A stretch of 64,000 bases of DNA from Jeongeupia chitinilytica (GTDB lineage Bacteria; Pseudomonadota; Gammaproteobacteria; Burkholderiales; Chitinibacteraceae): positions 62,001 through 126,000 of the forward strand of contig NZ_BMYO01000005.1 of NCBI RefSeq assembly GCF_014652315.1, given 5' to 3'. A model generated the notes under the pieces. That model worked only from the letters and a program-made list of their open reading frames with translations. It did not search any database and was not told where the DNA came from. Of this stretch, positions 9,003 through 19,391 are shown piece after piece (the first letter of the stretch is position 1; each line of letters opens with the position of its first letter). The translations under genes and the position numbers were made by a program.

Positions 9003-9731
9003 ATGCAGACCCGCATCCTTGCCACCCCGACCGAACTGGCCGACGCCGTTGCCGTGCTGATTGCCGATTGCGTGCGTGCCAAACCGGCGGCCGTGCTCTG
9101 CCTGGCCGGTGGCGATACGCCGCGTGCCGCCTATGCGCGGCTGGTCGAGATGCATCGGGCGGGCGAAGTCGACCTGTCGCAAGTCACTTATGTCGGCCTC
9201 GACGAATGGGTCGGCCTGCCGGCCGACTATCCGGGCAGTTGCCGGGCCTTCATGCAGGAAACCGTTTTCGGCCCGCTGGCGGTGCCGCCCGAGCGCATCG
9301 TGTTCTACGATGCCATGGCCGACGACCTGCAGGCCGAGTGCCGCCAGATCGACGATTTTCTCGCCGCGCACGGACCGCTGGACCTTGTGCTGCTCGGCAT
9401 GGGCATGAACGGTCATCTGGGCATGAACGAACCGGGCTGCATCGTCGACAGCGGCAGCATCGTCACCGAACTCGATGCGGTCACCGTCAGCGTCGGGCAG
9501 AAGTATTTCGGCGCGCAGCAACCGGTGCTGAAGCAGGGAATCACGCTGGGCATCGGCAGCATCATGCAGGCGCACTGCGCGGTGCTGATGGTCAGCGGCG
9601 AGAAAAAGGCCGAAACCGTGTGCAAGGCGCTGCAGCTGGAGGTCGGCAACGCCGTGCCGGCCAGCCTGCTGCGCCAGCACCGGCACGCGATCGCCATGCT
9701 TGATGCCGCAGCGGCCAGCCGGCTGATCTAG
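9003..9731 (+). CDS. glucosamine/galactosamine-6-phosphate deaminase (AgaI/NagB type)
   Basis: Cytoplasmic enzyme of 242 residues that would deaminate and isomerise an amino-sugar 6-phosphate to a keto-hexose phosphate plus ammonia. The phosphate loop LAGGDTPRAAY is near the N-terminus, VGLDEWVGLP carries the general-base Asp, and LLGMGMNGHLGMNEPG is the active-site lid motif. The M-N-G-H form is closer to AgaI-type proteins than to E. coli NagB (G-E-D-G-H). It is divergent from the PTS operon and probably acts on its product. No deacetylase (NagA/AgaA) is nearby, so either the sugar enters unacetylated or that gene is elsewhere. A terminator follows. Confidence 0.85.
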   Translation: MQTRILATPTELADAVAVLIADCVRAKPAAVLCLAGGDTPRAAYARLVEMHRAGEVDLSQVTYVGLDEWVGLPADYPGSCRAFMQETVFGPLAVPPERIVFYDAMADDLQAECRQIDDFLAAHGPLDLVLLGMGMNGHLGMNEPGCIVDSGSIVTELDAVTVSVGQKYFGAQQPVLKQGITLGIGSIMQAHCAVLMVSGEKKAETVCKALQLEVGNAVPASLLRQHRHAIAMLDAAAASRLI

Positions 9732-9745
9732 GCCGGGATGAGGGC

Positions 9746-9784
9746 GCCGTCATCGTGCGGACGGTGACGGCATCCGGGTTTTTC
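9746..9784 (+). terminator. rho-independent terminator after the deaminase gene
   Basis: Stem GCCGTCATCG (9746-9755) pairs with CGGTGACGGC (9762-9771) with one G-T wobble. The loop is TGCGGA, and after a short CCGGG extension there is a run of five to six T ending at 9784. Confidence 0.7.
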
Positions 9785-9844
9785 CTGCTTGTTGTGCTGC
9801 GGCATGCCATATAGCGCGAATCAGCCATGACATCAGCAGTGGCT

Positions 9845-9850
9845 TATAAT
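9845..9850 (+). promoter_or_regulatory. candidate -10 box of pyruvate kinase promoter
   Basis: An exact TATAAT lies 77 bases before the pyruvate kinase start, just after the deaminase terminator. No good -35 match lies 16-18 bases upstream, so the promoter may depend on an activator. Confidence 0.45.
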
Positions 9851-9927
9851 CTGCGCCGAGATGACGCCGAGATAAACAGGTGTCAGCGATAACAATCCAA
9901 ACAGCAGACTCAGGCAAAGGAAGACTT

Positions 9928-11364
<1,437 letters not shown>

Positions 11365-11386
11365 CCGCTCGAGACCGACGTGACAA

Positions 11387-11416
11387 GGGCCGCGCCGGAA
11401 GGTGCGGCCCTTTTTG
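11387..11416 (+). terminator. terminator of pyruvate kinase gene
   Basis: GC-rich arms GGGCCGCGCC and GGTGCGGCCC form a stem (one G-T pair) around a short loop, followed directly by TTTTT. Confidence 0.85.
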
Positions 11417-11429
11417 CTTGGCGCAGGCA

Positions 11430-11455
11430 AAAAAAAGCCCGCGTAAGCGCGGGCT
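11430..11455 (-). terminator. terminator reading on the minus strand
   Basis: Stem AGCCCGCG (11436-11443) with CGCGGGCT (11448-11455), loop TAAG, flanked on the plus strand by seven A that become a T-run on the minus strand. It lies about 170 bases beyond the chemoreceptor stop. It may end that transcript or a separate short RNA from 11456-11626. Confidence 0.75.
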
Positions 11456-11626
11456 GGAATCTCTCGTATCTAGGAACCTGAGTTCCTGAAACCATCATAT
11501 GCATTGTCAGCGGGCTGCACAGCAGAACGAGTTACGCTCAATGATGCGAAAATTTACATATCAACAGTTCTGCATTGTTGTTATTGCTTTTGGCAACCAT
11601 TCGTCCGCCTGAGCCAAATCGACCGG

Positions 11627-13510
11627 TTACAGCCTGAACTTGCCGAACATCTGCCGCAGGAAAGTCGCCATCTCGTTGAGCTGATGCACCGTCGAGGTGG
11701 CACGCTGCATCGCCGCGTCGGACTTGTGCATTTGCGTGGTGATGTGTTCGGCACTTTGCGCCATCGCCGTTGTCGCGTTCTGCTGTTCGCTGGTCGACAG
11801 CGCGATTTCGCTCATCCGCCGCATGACTTCGTCCATGTTCTCGCGGATGTGGGCGATTTTCTCGGCGGCGGTATTCGACAGCGACACGCCGCTCTGCACC
11901 GCCGCGTGGGTGCGCTCCATGTTGTTGACCGCCGCCGCGGTTTCGGCACGGACGCCGTCGATCATGCCGGTGATTTCCAGCGTGGCCTGACCGGTGCGCT
12001 CGGCCAGCTTGCGCACCTCGTCGGCGACGACGGCAAAGCCGCGGCCGGTTTCGCCGGCGCGGGCCGCTTCGATGGCGGCATTCAGCGCCAGCAGATTGGT
12101 CTGGTCGGCGATGTCGCTGATCACGCGGATGATGCCGCTGATGTCCTGCGCACGCTGGTTCAGGCCGTCCAGCAGACCGGCCAGCTCGCTGACGGCCTCG
12201 GCCGACTTGCCGACTTCGTCGGCGACCGCCTTGACGGTCGCGGCCGATTCGCCGGACAGCGCGCCGGTGGCATTGACCAGCTGGTCGGCCTCACGCGCGT
12301 TGTCGGCGATATGGCTGATGCTGACGGTGATTTCCTCGATGGTTGCCGCGTTCGATGCCGACAGGTCGGACAGCGCCTGCGAGTCGGTCGACAGCTGCTT
12401 CACCAGTTGGTCGATGTCGGCAACGCCACGGGTCAGCTGTTCGTTTTCGCGCTGCAGCTCGCCAAACATGCCGCGGAGCTGGTCGGTAAAACGGTTGAAG
12501 GCCTGTGCGGTTTCGGCGATCTCGTCGTTGCCGCTCACGTCGATCTTGCGGGTCAGGTCGCCACCGCCCTGGGCGATTTCGCTCATCGCGTCGCGGACGC
12601 GGACCAGACCGGCCAGCATGCGGCGGACCAGCACGCCCGACAGCGGCACGATGACCGCGAGCATGGCGACCAGCGCGCCAACGCTCAGCCAGAGCAGCCG
12701 ATCCAGTGGCGCCAGCGCGATGCCCTTGTCGACAACGAGCACAAGTTCGAATTCGGTGCCGTCGATGGGCTGGACGTCGACGAACTTGGCCTTGCCGTCG
12801 ATGACGGCTTCGGTCAGTGCGCTGTCGCCGGCAATGGCCGTCAGCTTGTCGGCGCTCAGCTCGGGTGCGAAATCGCTGATCGGCTTGAGGACCTTGTTGG
12901 CGTCGGCATGCGCCAGCACCTTGCCGTCCTTGCCGGCGAGGAAGGCATAGCCGTTGCCTGGCAGCTTGATGTTCAGGACGTCCTTGACCACGCCGTCGAG
13001 ATAGATGTCGGCGGCAGCCACGCCCTTGAGCGTGCCGGCGGCATCCTTGACCGGTGCGGCAAAGGTCAGCACCAGCTGCCTGGTCGACGCGTCGACATAG
13101 GGCGGGGTGACGATGGCCTGGCCGGCGGCGACCGCCTGCTTGTACCAGGGGCGCGAAGTCGGGTCGTAGTCCTTCGGCAGGTTGAGCGGATGATCCTGCA
13201 CCATCTGTTTGTCGACGGTGCCGATGTAGGTGCTGTCGAACTTGGCGCTCTTGGCGGCCTGAACCAGTGGGCCGTGCAGCTCGGCGGTGGTGCCCAGAGC
13301 GTGGGCGGTACCGGCAAGGATGTGCTGTTTGCCTTCGACCCAGTTGGTCAGCGCGACGTTGTAGCCGATGGCAGTGCTGTGGATCTCGTCGGCCAGGGCG
13401 CCGAGGATCTGGGTGCGCATGCTGGTGTAAGCCGCGACCGACAGCAGGATGGTGATCAGGGCCGACAGCGCGGCGACGAAGACGACGAGTTTGGTACGTA
13501 AGGACTGCAT
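11627..13510 (-). CDS. methyl-accepting chemotaxis protein with dCache-type sensor
   Basis: Inner-membrane chemoreceptor of 627 residues. Order: transmembrane helix about 9-29, a large periplasmic double-Cache-like domain about 30-275 (SRPWYKQAVAAGQAIVTPPY is a dCache_1 hallmark), a second helix about 280-302, HAMP, then a long signalling coiled coil. The hairpin tip ISDIADQTNLLALNAAIEAA and GRGFAVVADEVRKLAERT are the CheA/CheW-contacting region. There is no C-terminal pentapeptide for CheR tethering. dCache_1 receptors of this kind often bind amino acids, but the ligand cannot be read here. It is monocistronic, and no other chemotaxis gene is in the window. Confidence 0.94.
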   Translation of the reverse strand: MQSLRTKLVVFVAALSALITILLSVAAYTSMRTQILGALADEIHSTAIGYNVALTNWVEGKQHILAGTAHALGTTAELHGPLVQAAKSAKFDSTYIGTVDKQMVQDHPLNLPKDYDPTSRPWYKQAVAAGQAIVTPPYVDASTRQLVLTFAAPVKDAAGTLKGVAAADIYLDGVVKDVLNIKLPGNGYAFLAGKDGKVLAHADANKVLKPISDFAPELSADKLTAIAGDSALTEAVIDGKAKFVDVQPIDGTEFELVLVVDKGIALAPLDRLLWLSVGALVAMLAVIVPLSGVLVRRMLAGLVRVRDAMSEIAQGGGDLTRKIDVSGNDEIAETAQAFNRFTDQLRGMFGELQRENEQLTRGVADIDQLVKQLSTDSQALSDLSASNAATIEEITVSISHIADNAREADQLVNATGALSGESAATVKAVADEVGKSAEAVSELAGLLDGLNQRAQDISGIIRVISDIADQTNLLALNAAIEAARAGETGRGFAVVADEVRKLAERTGQATLEITGMIDGVRAETAAAVNNMERTHAAVQSGVSLSNTAAEKIAHIRENMDEVMRRMSEIALSTSEQQNATTAMAQSAEHITTQMHKSDAAMQRATSTVHQLNEMATFLRQMFGKFRL

Positions 13511-13706
13511 TGCCTCTCCGGATGCAAACGGGGTGTATATCAGGTTTTATTGTTATAGCTTTCAGGCGCGACCATATGACATCCGGGCGAGGCCGCCAAT
13601 AAGGTGGAACCAGCGCACGGCGCGTAAGCCGACGTGCGGTATGAAAGTGTGGATTTGGTGTCGGCCATGCTTGCTTACAGCCGCGCTTCATGGCACTGCC
13701 GGCATG

Positions 13707-13731
13707 AAAAAACCGGCCGCGAAGGGCCGGT
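13707..13731 (-). terminator. terminator of relA
   Basis: Arms ACCGGCC (13712-13718) and GGCCGGT (13725-13731) with loop GCGAAG. The adjoining run of A (13707-13712) is a T-run on the minus strand, directly beyond the relA stop. Confidence 0.8.
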
Positions 13732-13762
13732 CATGCGTGGAACAGGCCGGTTCGGGGCCGAT

Positions 13763-15973
13763 TCAGAGGCGGATCACGCGCAGAACGCCGGGGACTTCGT
13801 TCAGGCGGGTGAAAATGCGCGGCAGATCGTCGACGCGCTGGATTTCGACGGTAAAGCGCATCCGCGCCAGCGTGTCGCGCGACAGCGTGTTGACCGCGGT
13901 GACGTTGATCTTCTCGCGCGACATCACGTCGGACAGGTCGCGCAGCAGGCTGGTGCGGTCCTGCGCTTCGACGAGGATGTCGGTCGAAAACACGCCGCCG
14001 GCCTGGGTGGTGCCCCAGTCGGCCTTGATCAGCCGTTCCGGTGCTTCGGTGGCGAGGCGCTTGAGGGTCGGGCAGTCGCTGCGGTGGATCGAGATGCCGC
14101 GCCCCTTGGTGACGAAGCCGCAGACCGCGTCGGGCGGTACCGGCTTGCAGCACTTGGCGAGCAGCGTCATCAGTTTGTCGACGCCTTCGATCAGGATGCC
14201 TTCACCGCGCTGGTCGGCACGGGCACGGCGGATCACGTCGTCGGGATGGACCGATTCTTCCTGCGCCTGCGGCCGTTCTTCGAAGGTCAGCGATTCGGCC
14301 AGCGCACGCAGCGTCAGCTCGCCCTGACCGAGCGCGGCGAGCATTTCTTCGACGGTCTTGAAACCGATCCGGTGCGCGACGTCTTCCTGCCGGGCCTGGG
14401 TACGGCCAACGCGTGCGGCTTCCTTGTCGTACAGCGTGCGGCCGGCCTCGATCGCGACGTCGAGGTTCTGCTGGCGGATCCAGTAGCGGATCTTCTGCGC
14501 CGCGCGGTGGCTTTTCACATAGCCCTGATGCAGCCAGTCCAGACTCGGACCGCCTTCCTTGGCCGAGAGGATCTCGACGCGCTGGCCGTTTTTCAGCGCG
14601 GTGGACAGCGGTACGATGGCGCCGTCGACCTTGGCGCCGCGGCAGCGGTGGCCCAGATCGGTGTGCAGGTGATAGGCGAAATCGACCGGCGTGCTGTCCT
14701 TGGGCAGGGCGATCACGCGGCCGGCCGGGGTCAGTACATAGATGGTGTCGTCGAACAGCTCGGCCTTGAAGGCGTCGGCCAGTTCGCCTTCGCCGACAAC
14801 ATCGCTCTTCCAGTCGAGCAACTGGCGCAGCCAGGCGATCTTTTCTTCGTACTTGCTGTCGCCCTTGCCGCCTTCCTTGTAGCGCCAGTGCGCGGCGACG
14901 CCGAACTCGGCGTGCTCGTGCATCTCGAAGGTACGGATCTGCACCTCGAGTGCCTTGTCGTTCGGGCCGATCACCGCCGTATGCAGGCTGCGGTAGAAGT
15001 TGCCCTTCGGGTTGGCGATGTAGTCGTCGAACTCGCCCGGAATCGGCTGCCACAGGTTGTGGACGATGCCGAGCACCGTGTAGCAGTCCTTGACGTCGTC
15101 GACCAGCACGCGCACCGCGCGGATGTCGTACAGCTCGGAGAAGTCGAGCTTCTTCTTCTGCATCTTCTTGTAGATGCTGTAGATGTGCTTGGGCCGGCCC
15201 ATCAGACTGGCGTGCTCGACACCGGCGGCGCCCAGTTCGATGCGCAGCTTGCCGATCACGTCGTCGATGAACTGCTGCCGGTCGATGCGGCGCTCGTCCA
15301 GCAGCTTGGCGATCTTCTTGTAGATGTCCGGGTGCTGGTAGCGGAAACCGAGGTCTTCGAGCTCCCACTTGATCTGCCAGACGCCGAGCCGGTTGGCGAG
15401 TGGTGCGAAGAAATCGAGTGTTTCCTCGGCAATGCGGCGGCGCACCTCGTCGGGCGCTTGGCCGAGCACGTGCATCGTCTGCGTGCGCCAGGCGAGCTTG
15501 ATCAGCACGACGCGCATGTCCTCGACCATCGCCAGCAGCATCTTGCGGATCGACTCGATCTGCGCGGCCGCTTCCTGCGGCTTGTGCACGGCGGAGACGG
15601 TCAGCTGGCGGATCTTGCGCACGCGGTTGACGCCGTCGACCAGCGTGGCGACTTCCTTGCCGAAACGCTTTTCGATCTCGGTGGCGGCGTCTTTCAGGTA
15701 GTCCGGAACGGCAAACAGCAGGGCGGCGATGACCGCATCGGCGTCGAGACGCAGGTCGGCGACGATGGCCGCGCTGGCCACCGAGTGCGGGAAAATCAGC
15801 TCGCCGACGTCCGGCAGCCGTTCGTCGCCGTAACACTCGGAGGCCCACGCCAGCGCCGCCTTGAGGCGGGTCATCGCCTCGGGCGGGTATCGGTCGGAAA
15901 GCTGCGCCAGCCAGCCTTGCGGGTTGGCTGCTTCAGCGATCGACTGGGCAAGCGGGCGGGTAACGGCAACCAT
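13763..15973 (-). CDS. relA: GTP pyrophosphokinase RelA (monofunctional (p)ppGpp synthetase)
   Basis: Ribosome-associated alarmone synthetase of the stringent response, 736 residues. The N-terminal hydrolase-like domain is degenerate: the HD motif is missing and the region reads ALLFAVPDYLKD. The synthetase domain contains YDIRAVRVLV and GEFDDYIANPKG, whose E-x-D-D form marks the synthesis-only RelA class rather than the R-x-K-D of bifunctional enzymes. TGS (about 405-465), helical, a Cys-rich conserved-cysteine part with AKCCKPVPPD, and a C-terminal ACT domain follow. A separate SpoT would be expected elsewhere. The start follows a 205-base gap from the divergent DUF2062 gene. Confidence 0.94.
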   Translation of the reverse strand: MVAVTRPLAQSIAEAANPQGWLAQLSDRYPPEAMTRLKAALAWASECYGDERLPDVGELIFPHSVASAAIVADLRLDADAVIAALLFAVPDYLKDAATEIEKRFGKEVATLVDGVNRVRKIRQLTVSAVHKPQEAAAQIESIRKMLLAMVEDMRVVLIKLAWRTQTMHVLGQAPDEVRRRIAEETLDFFAPLANRLGVWQIKWELEDLGFRYQHPDIYKKIAKLLDERRIDRQQFIDDVIGKLRIELGAAGVEHASLMGRPKHIYSIYKKMQKKKLDFSELYDIRAVRVLVDDVKDCYTVLGIVHNLWQPIPGEFDDYIANPKGNFYRSLHTAVIGPNDKALEVQIRTFEMHEHAEFGVAAHWRYKEGGKGDSKYEEKIAWLRQLLDWKSDVVGEGELADAFKAELFDDTIYVLTPAGRVIALPKDSTPVDFAYHLHTDLGHRCRGAKVDGAIVPLSTALKNGQRVEILSAKEGGPSLDWLHQGYVKSHRAAQKIRYWIRQQNLDVAIEAGRTLYDKEAARVGRTQARQEDVAHRIGFKTVEEMLAALGQGELTLRALAESLTFEERPQAQEESVHPDDVIRRARADQRGEGILIEGVDKLMTLLAKCCKPVPPDAVCGFVTKGRGISIHRSDCPTLKRLATEAPERLIKADWGTTQAGGVFSTDILVEAQDRTSLLRDLSDVMSREKINVTAVNTLSRDTLARMRFTVEIQRVDDLPRIFTRLNEVPGVLRVIRL

Positions 15974-16179
15974 GGCATCAGTTGATTATCGATAAGTCAG
16001 GAATTTTGCCCCATTCACCGGGTCAGTAGAAGGTCAGATTTTGCTGATTGCAATTTAAGACAAGTCCGGTGTTCCGGCCCAGCGGTGTGCACGCAATGAA
16101 AGACGCTGGACGGCCCCGGTCGCGGTATACAGTTGCAGTAACCGTACCATTTCTTTTCCCGTTTCCGACCAAGGTTTTC

Positions 16180-16740
16180 ATGCCCCGACGTTTCCTGCGG
16201 CGTTTGCTGCCCGACCATGCCACGCTGACGAAAAATGCGTTTCTGCGCCGGTATGCGCACTGGTTTTCCCATCCCAACCTGTGGCACCTGAACCGGCACT
16301 CGGTGGCTGGCGGTGTCGCGGCAGGGATGATCGGCGGGTTGATCCCGGGGCCGTTACAGGTGATCACCGCCAGCCTGCTGGCGCTGGGTTTTCGCGTCAA
16401 TCTGCCGGTTGCGGTGTTCGCGACCTTTTACACCAATCCGCTGACGATCGGCCCGCTGTACTGGGTGGCAGTACAACTGGGCAGCTTCATCACCGGCCTG
16501 GGGGGCGGCGCGCACGTGCCGCCGATGCCGGGCTGGTCCGGATTGACGCTGCTCGAATGGACGCAGGCGATGTGGCACTGGATGCTCTCGCTGGGCATGC
16601 CTTTGCTGATCGGCTTGCCGACGCTGGCTGCGTTGCTGGCAGTGACCGGCTTCTTTGCCGTGCACGGCATCTGGCGTGTGTACATCTGGCTGGCGCTGCG
16701 CAAGCGGGCGCGGCGCCGACATTCGAGGCCGGCTCAGTAG
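16180..16740 (+). CDS. DUF2062 membrane protein
   Basis: A 186-residue inner-membrane protein of unknown function. The N-terminus is basic (MPRRFLRRLLPDHA), then comes the DUF2062 core: SVAGGVAAGMIGGLIPGP followed by Leu-rich helices and FYTNPLTIGPLYW. At least three hydrophobic segments span to about residue 170, with an Arg-rich tail. The start ATG 16180 has AAGG upstream; the open frame reaches back to 16048 with no such site. It is divergent from relA and overlaps the 3' end of rsgA by seven bases in convergent orientation. Confidence 0.85.
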   Translation: MPRRFLRRLLPDHATLTKNAFLRRYAHWFSHPNLWHLNRHSVAGGVAAGMIGGLIPGPLQVITASLLALGFRVNLPVAVFATFYTNPLTIGPLYWVAVQLGSFITGLGGGAHVPPMPGWSGLTLLEWTQAMWHWMLSLGMPLLIGLPTLAALLAVTGFFAVHGIWRVYIWLALRKRARRRHSRPAQ

Positions 16741-17612
16741 GTCTGTGCCGCGGCCAGTTCGTCCTGAAGCCGGTGCAGCAGCTGCAATCGGCTTTCGGCA
16801 ATGGTGCCATCGCTGACCGCGCCAAGAATCGCGCAGCCCGGTTCGTGCCGGTGCCGGCAGTTGTGGAAACGGCACTGGCCGAGCCGTTCGCGGAACTCCG
16901 GCATCAGTCTTGGCAGCTCGTCGGCGGTGACGTGGGCGAGCCCGAATGACTGCAGCCCTGGCGAGTCGATCAGGTCGGCGCCCGGGTCAAGGTGGTAGAG
17001 CGTGGCATTGGTTGTCGTGTGCTTGCCCGAGTCGAGCGCGACCGAGATGTCGTTGACCCGCGCACGCGCCTCGGGAATCAGTGCATTGGTGATGGTCGAT
17101 TTGCCCATGCCGGACTGGCCGACCAGCACCGACACGTGCGCGGCCAGCCAAGGCCGCAGTGGCGAGATGTCTTCGGTTGCTGCGAGTTCGATCACGTCGT
17201 AACCGAGATCACGGTAGTAGGCGAGGCGGGCACGCGCGGCGTCGGCCTCGGGCAGGTCGCACTTGTTCAGCAGGATCAGCGGGCGGATGCCGGCGTCTTC
17301 GGCCGCGATCAGGCAGCGGCCGATCAGTTCGTCGAAAAAGCTCGGCACGGGCGCCACGACGACGATGATCTGCGTGACGTTGGCGGCAATCAGCTTTTCG
17401 CGCCAGGCATCCGATCGGTACAGCAAGGTCTCGCGCTTGTGTGCCTTCTCGATGACCGCCTGCTCGTCGCTGGTGACCTTGATGGCGACCCGGTCGCCGC
17501 AGGCGTAGTCGGTTTTCTTGCCGCGCGCACTGGCAATGCGGGTGCTGCCGTCGGCGAGTTCGACAATGTAGGACCTGCCATGGCTGGCGATGATCTGGGC
17601 GGTATCGGTCAT
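16734..17612 (-). CDS. rsgA: ribosome small-subunit GTPase RsgA
   Basis: A GTPase that checks late maturation of the 30S ribosomal subunit, 292 residues. An N-terminal OB fold (about 1-65) precedes the circularly permuted GTPase domain. The G4 motif LLNKCDL comes before G1 GQSGMGKST, and G3 is DSPG. The C-terminal zinc region contains CRFHNCRHRHEPGC. The start overlaps the stop of the pterin dehydratase gene by four bases (ATGA), so the two are co-translated. Part of a conserved betaproteobacterial run with the M48 protease and the dehydratase. Confidence 0.95.
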   Translation of the reverse strand: MTDTAQIIASHGRSYIVELADGSTRIASARGKKTDYACGDRVAIKVTSDEQAVIEKAHKRETLLYRSDAWREKLIAANVTQIIVVVAPVPSFFDELIGRCLIAAEDAGIRPLILLNKCDLPEADAARARLAYYRDLGYDVIELAATEDISPLRPWLAAHVSVLVGQSGMGKSTITNALIPEARARVNDISVALDSGKHTTTNATLYHLDPGADLIDSPGLQSFGLAHVTADELPRLMPEFRERLGQCRFHNCRHRHEPGCAILGAVSDGTIAESRLQLLHRLQDELAAAQTY

Positions 17613-17941
17613 TCAGTCTCTGTATCGGGGAAGAGCGCATCCACGCGCGCGGCGCAGATGAAATCGTTGCGGGTCAGTCCACCGGCCGAATGGGTCGTCC
17701 AGACCACCCGGCAGCGGTTGTAGCCGACCTCGAGATCGGGATGGTGATCCTGGCTGTGGGCGATCCATGCGACCGCATTCACCAAGGCCATGGTGTCGTG
17801 GAAATCGGCGCAGCGGAAGGTCTTCTCCAGCAGCGGGCCGGCGACCATCCAGTCGTCGAGCTGGGCGGCGGCAAGCCGGACCGTTTCGTCGACGGGCATG
17901 GCCGGTGCGTTCGGCGTGCAGCGTTCAGTCGCGAGGCTCAT
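17609..17941 (-). CDS. 4a-hydroxytetrahydrobiopterin dehydratase (pterin-4a-carbinolamine dehydratase)
   Basis: A 110-residue enzyme that recycles the pterin cofactor after aromatic amino-acid hydroxylation; it may also serve molybdopterin-related metabolism. The active-site block is AHSQDHHPDLEVGYNRCRVVW, which has the paired histidines and the following D/E. The N-terminal 20 residues vary, as is usual. The start has a GGAG-type site upstream. It sits between the M48 protease and rsgA, all on the minus strand. No phenylalanine hydroxylase is in the window. Confidence 0.92.
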   Translation of the reverse strand: MSLATERCTPNAPAMPVDETVRLAAAQLDDWMVAGPLLEKTFRCADFHDTMALVNAVAWIAHSQDHHPDLEVGYNRCRVVWTTHSAGGLTRNDFICAARVDALFPDTETE

Positions 17942-17990
17942 GGCGTGCTCCTGAAATCGGGTGAACCAGCTTCCTTTTTAGCCACTGGGC

Positions 17991-19238
17991 TCAGCCAAGG
18001 CGTTTCAATGCAGCAATCCGCAGGCTGGCCGGCGGGTGGCTGTCATAGAACAGGCTGTGCAGCGGATCGGGCGTCAGCGTGGCGGCATTGTCGCGGTAGA
18101 GCTTGACCAGCGCGTGGATCAGGTCGCGGCTCGATGCCTGTTCGGCGGCATAGGCGTCGGCTTCGTACTCGTGCTTGCGCGACAACATCGAGCCGATCGG
18201 CCCGAACAGGAAGGTGAATACCGGCAGGACAAGGAAGAACAGCACCAGCGCCGCGGCGGTCGTCGGCGTTTGAACGCCGAGACCTTCGTAGAACCACGGT
18301 CGGGTCTTGAGCTGGCCCAGCAGCCAGAGCATGCCCAGCATCAGTAAGAAGGTCCACGCCAGCCGCTTGACGATGTGGCGGCGCTTGAAGTGGCCGAGCT
18401 CGTGCGCCAGGACCGCTTCGATTTCGTCACCGTTGAGCTGCTTGAGCAAGGTATCGAAAAACACGATGCGTTTCTTGGCGCCGAGGCCGGTGAAGTAGGC
18501 GTTGCCGTGGCTGGAGCGCTTGCTGCCGTCCATCATGAAGATGCCGCCGGCACGGAAGCCGCAACGGGTCAGCAGGGCTTCGATGCGCGTGCGCAGCCCC
18601 TCGTCCGGCAGGGGTTCGAACTTGTTGAACAGCGGGGCAATCCAGGTGGGAAACACCCACATCAGCAGCAAGGAGAAGCCGACCCAGGTGGCCCAGACCC
18701 ACAGCCACCAGACGTCGCCCATGGCATCCATCAGCCACAGTACCACCGCAATCAGCGGCAGACCGATGGCAGCGGCAATCAGCGAGGTCTTGACGAGGTC
18801 GGCCATGAAGGTGGCCGGTGTCGTCTGGTTGAAGCCGAACGCGGCTTCGATCCTGAACGTGGAGATCCACGAGAACGGCAGGGTCAGGACGGTGTTGGCC
18901 ACTGCCAGCAGGGCGATCATCGTCACGCCGGCCAGAATGCCCGGGCCGAACCAGTCACTGGCCAGGTTCGACAGCCAGGCAATGCCGCCGCCGAGCGTGA
19001 AGGCTGCGAGCAGCATGGCATCCCAGATGGTGGCGAGCATGCCGAAGCGGGTTTTGGCGACGGTGTAGTCCGCCGCGCGCTGGTGCGAAAGCAGCGTGAT
19101 CTCGGCGGCAAACTCGTCGGGTACCGCACTGCGATGGCGACGAACATGGTTGATGTGGCGTTGTGCCAGCCACATCTGCAACAGCACGCTGGCGGTCAGC
19201 GCGAAAACGAACAAGGTAGTGAACGCGTGCGCGGTCAT
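17991..19238 (-). CDS. M48-family membrane metalloprotease (Ste24/HtpX-like)
   Basis: An integral-membrane zinc protease of 415 residues, probably for membrane protein quality control. The zinc motif is VLAHELGHFKRRH (HExxH) and the third ligand lies in KHEYEADAYA. An N-terminal helix, several central helices and two helices between the zinc motif and the third ligand match the Ste24 layout. Start 19238 is set by GGAG at suitable distance; the longer frame to 19307 has no site. It is the promoter-proximal gene of the M48 / pterin dehydratase / rsgA group. Confidence 0.92.
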   Translation of the reverse strand: MTAHAFTTLFVFALTASVLLQMWLAQRHINHVRRHRSAVPDEFAAEITLLSHQRAADYTVAKTRFGMLATIWDAMLLAAFTLGGGIAWLSNLASDWFGPGILAGVTMIALLAVANTVLTLPFSWISTFRIEAAFGFNQTTPATFMADLVKTSLIAAAIGLPLIAVVLWLMDAMGDVWWLWVWATWVGFSLLLMWVFPTWIAPLFNKFEPLPDEGLRTRIEALLTRCGFRAGGIFMMDGSKRSSHGNAYFTGLGAKKRIVFFDTLLKQLNGDEIEAVLAHELGHFKRRHIVKRLAWTFLLMLGMLWLLGQLKTRPWFYEGLGVQTPTTAAALVLFFLVLPVFTFLFGPIGSMLSRKHEYEADAYAAEQASSRDLIHALVKLYRDNAATLTPDPLHSLFYDSHPPASLRIAALKRLG

Positions 19239-19391
19239 CGGCAACTCCGTCAGGGATGAACGATTATCGCATACCCGCACCGGCCGGGGCGGGGTGCGCT
19301 GTTGCACTGCAGTTCAACCGATCTCGTCGTGGTTGTGAATGTCACGATGCGTGAACACAATGGAGGCATTTTCATCGTCGATGCCCGTCGT

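Noticed and set aside
11504..13501. A 665-codon open frame opposite the chemoreceptor
   Set aside because: Shadow of the chemoreceptor gene; composition dominated by His, Gln, Asp and Arg and no ribosome site.
13634..15985. A 783-codon open frame on the plus strand opposite relA
   Set aside because: It is antisense to a clearly identified RelA. High GC content removes stop codons in the shadow frame, and its residues are low-complexity with no motif.
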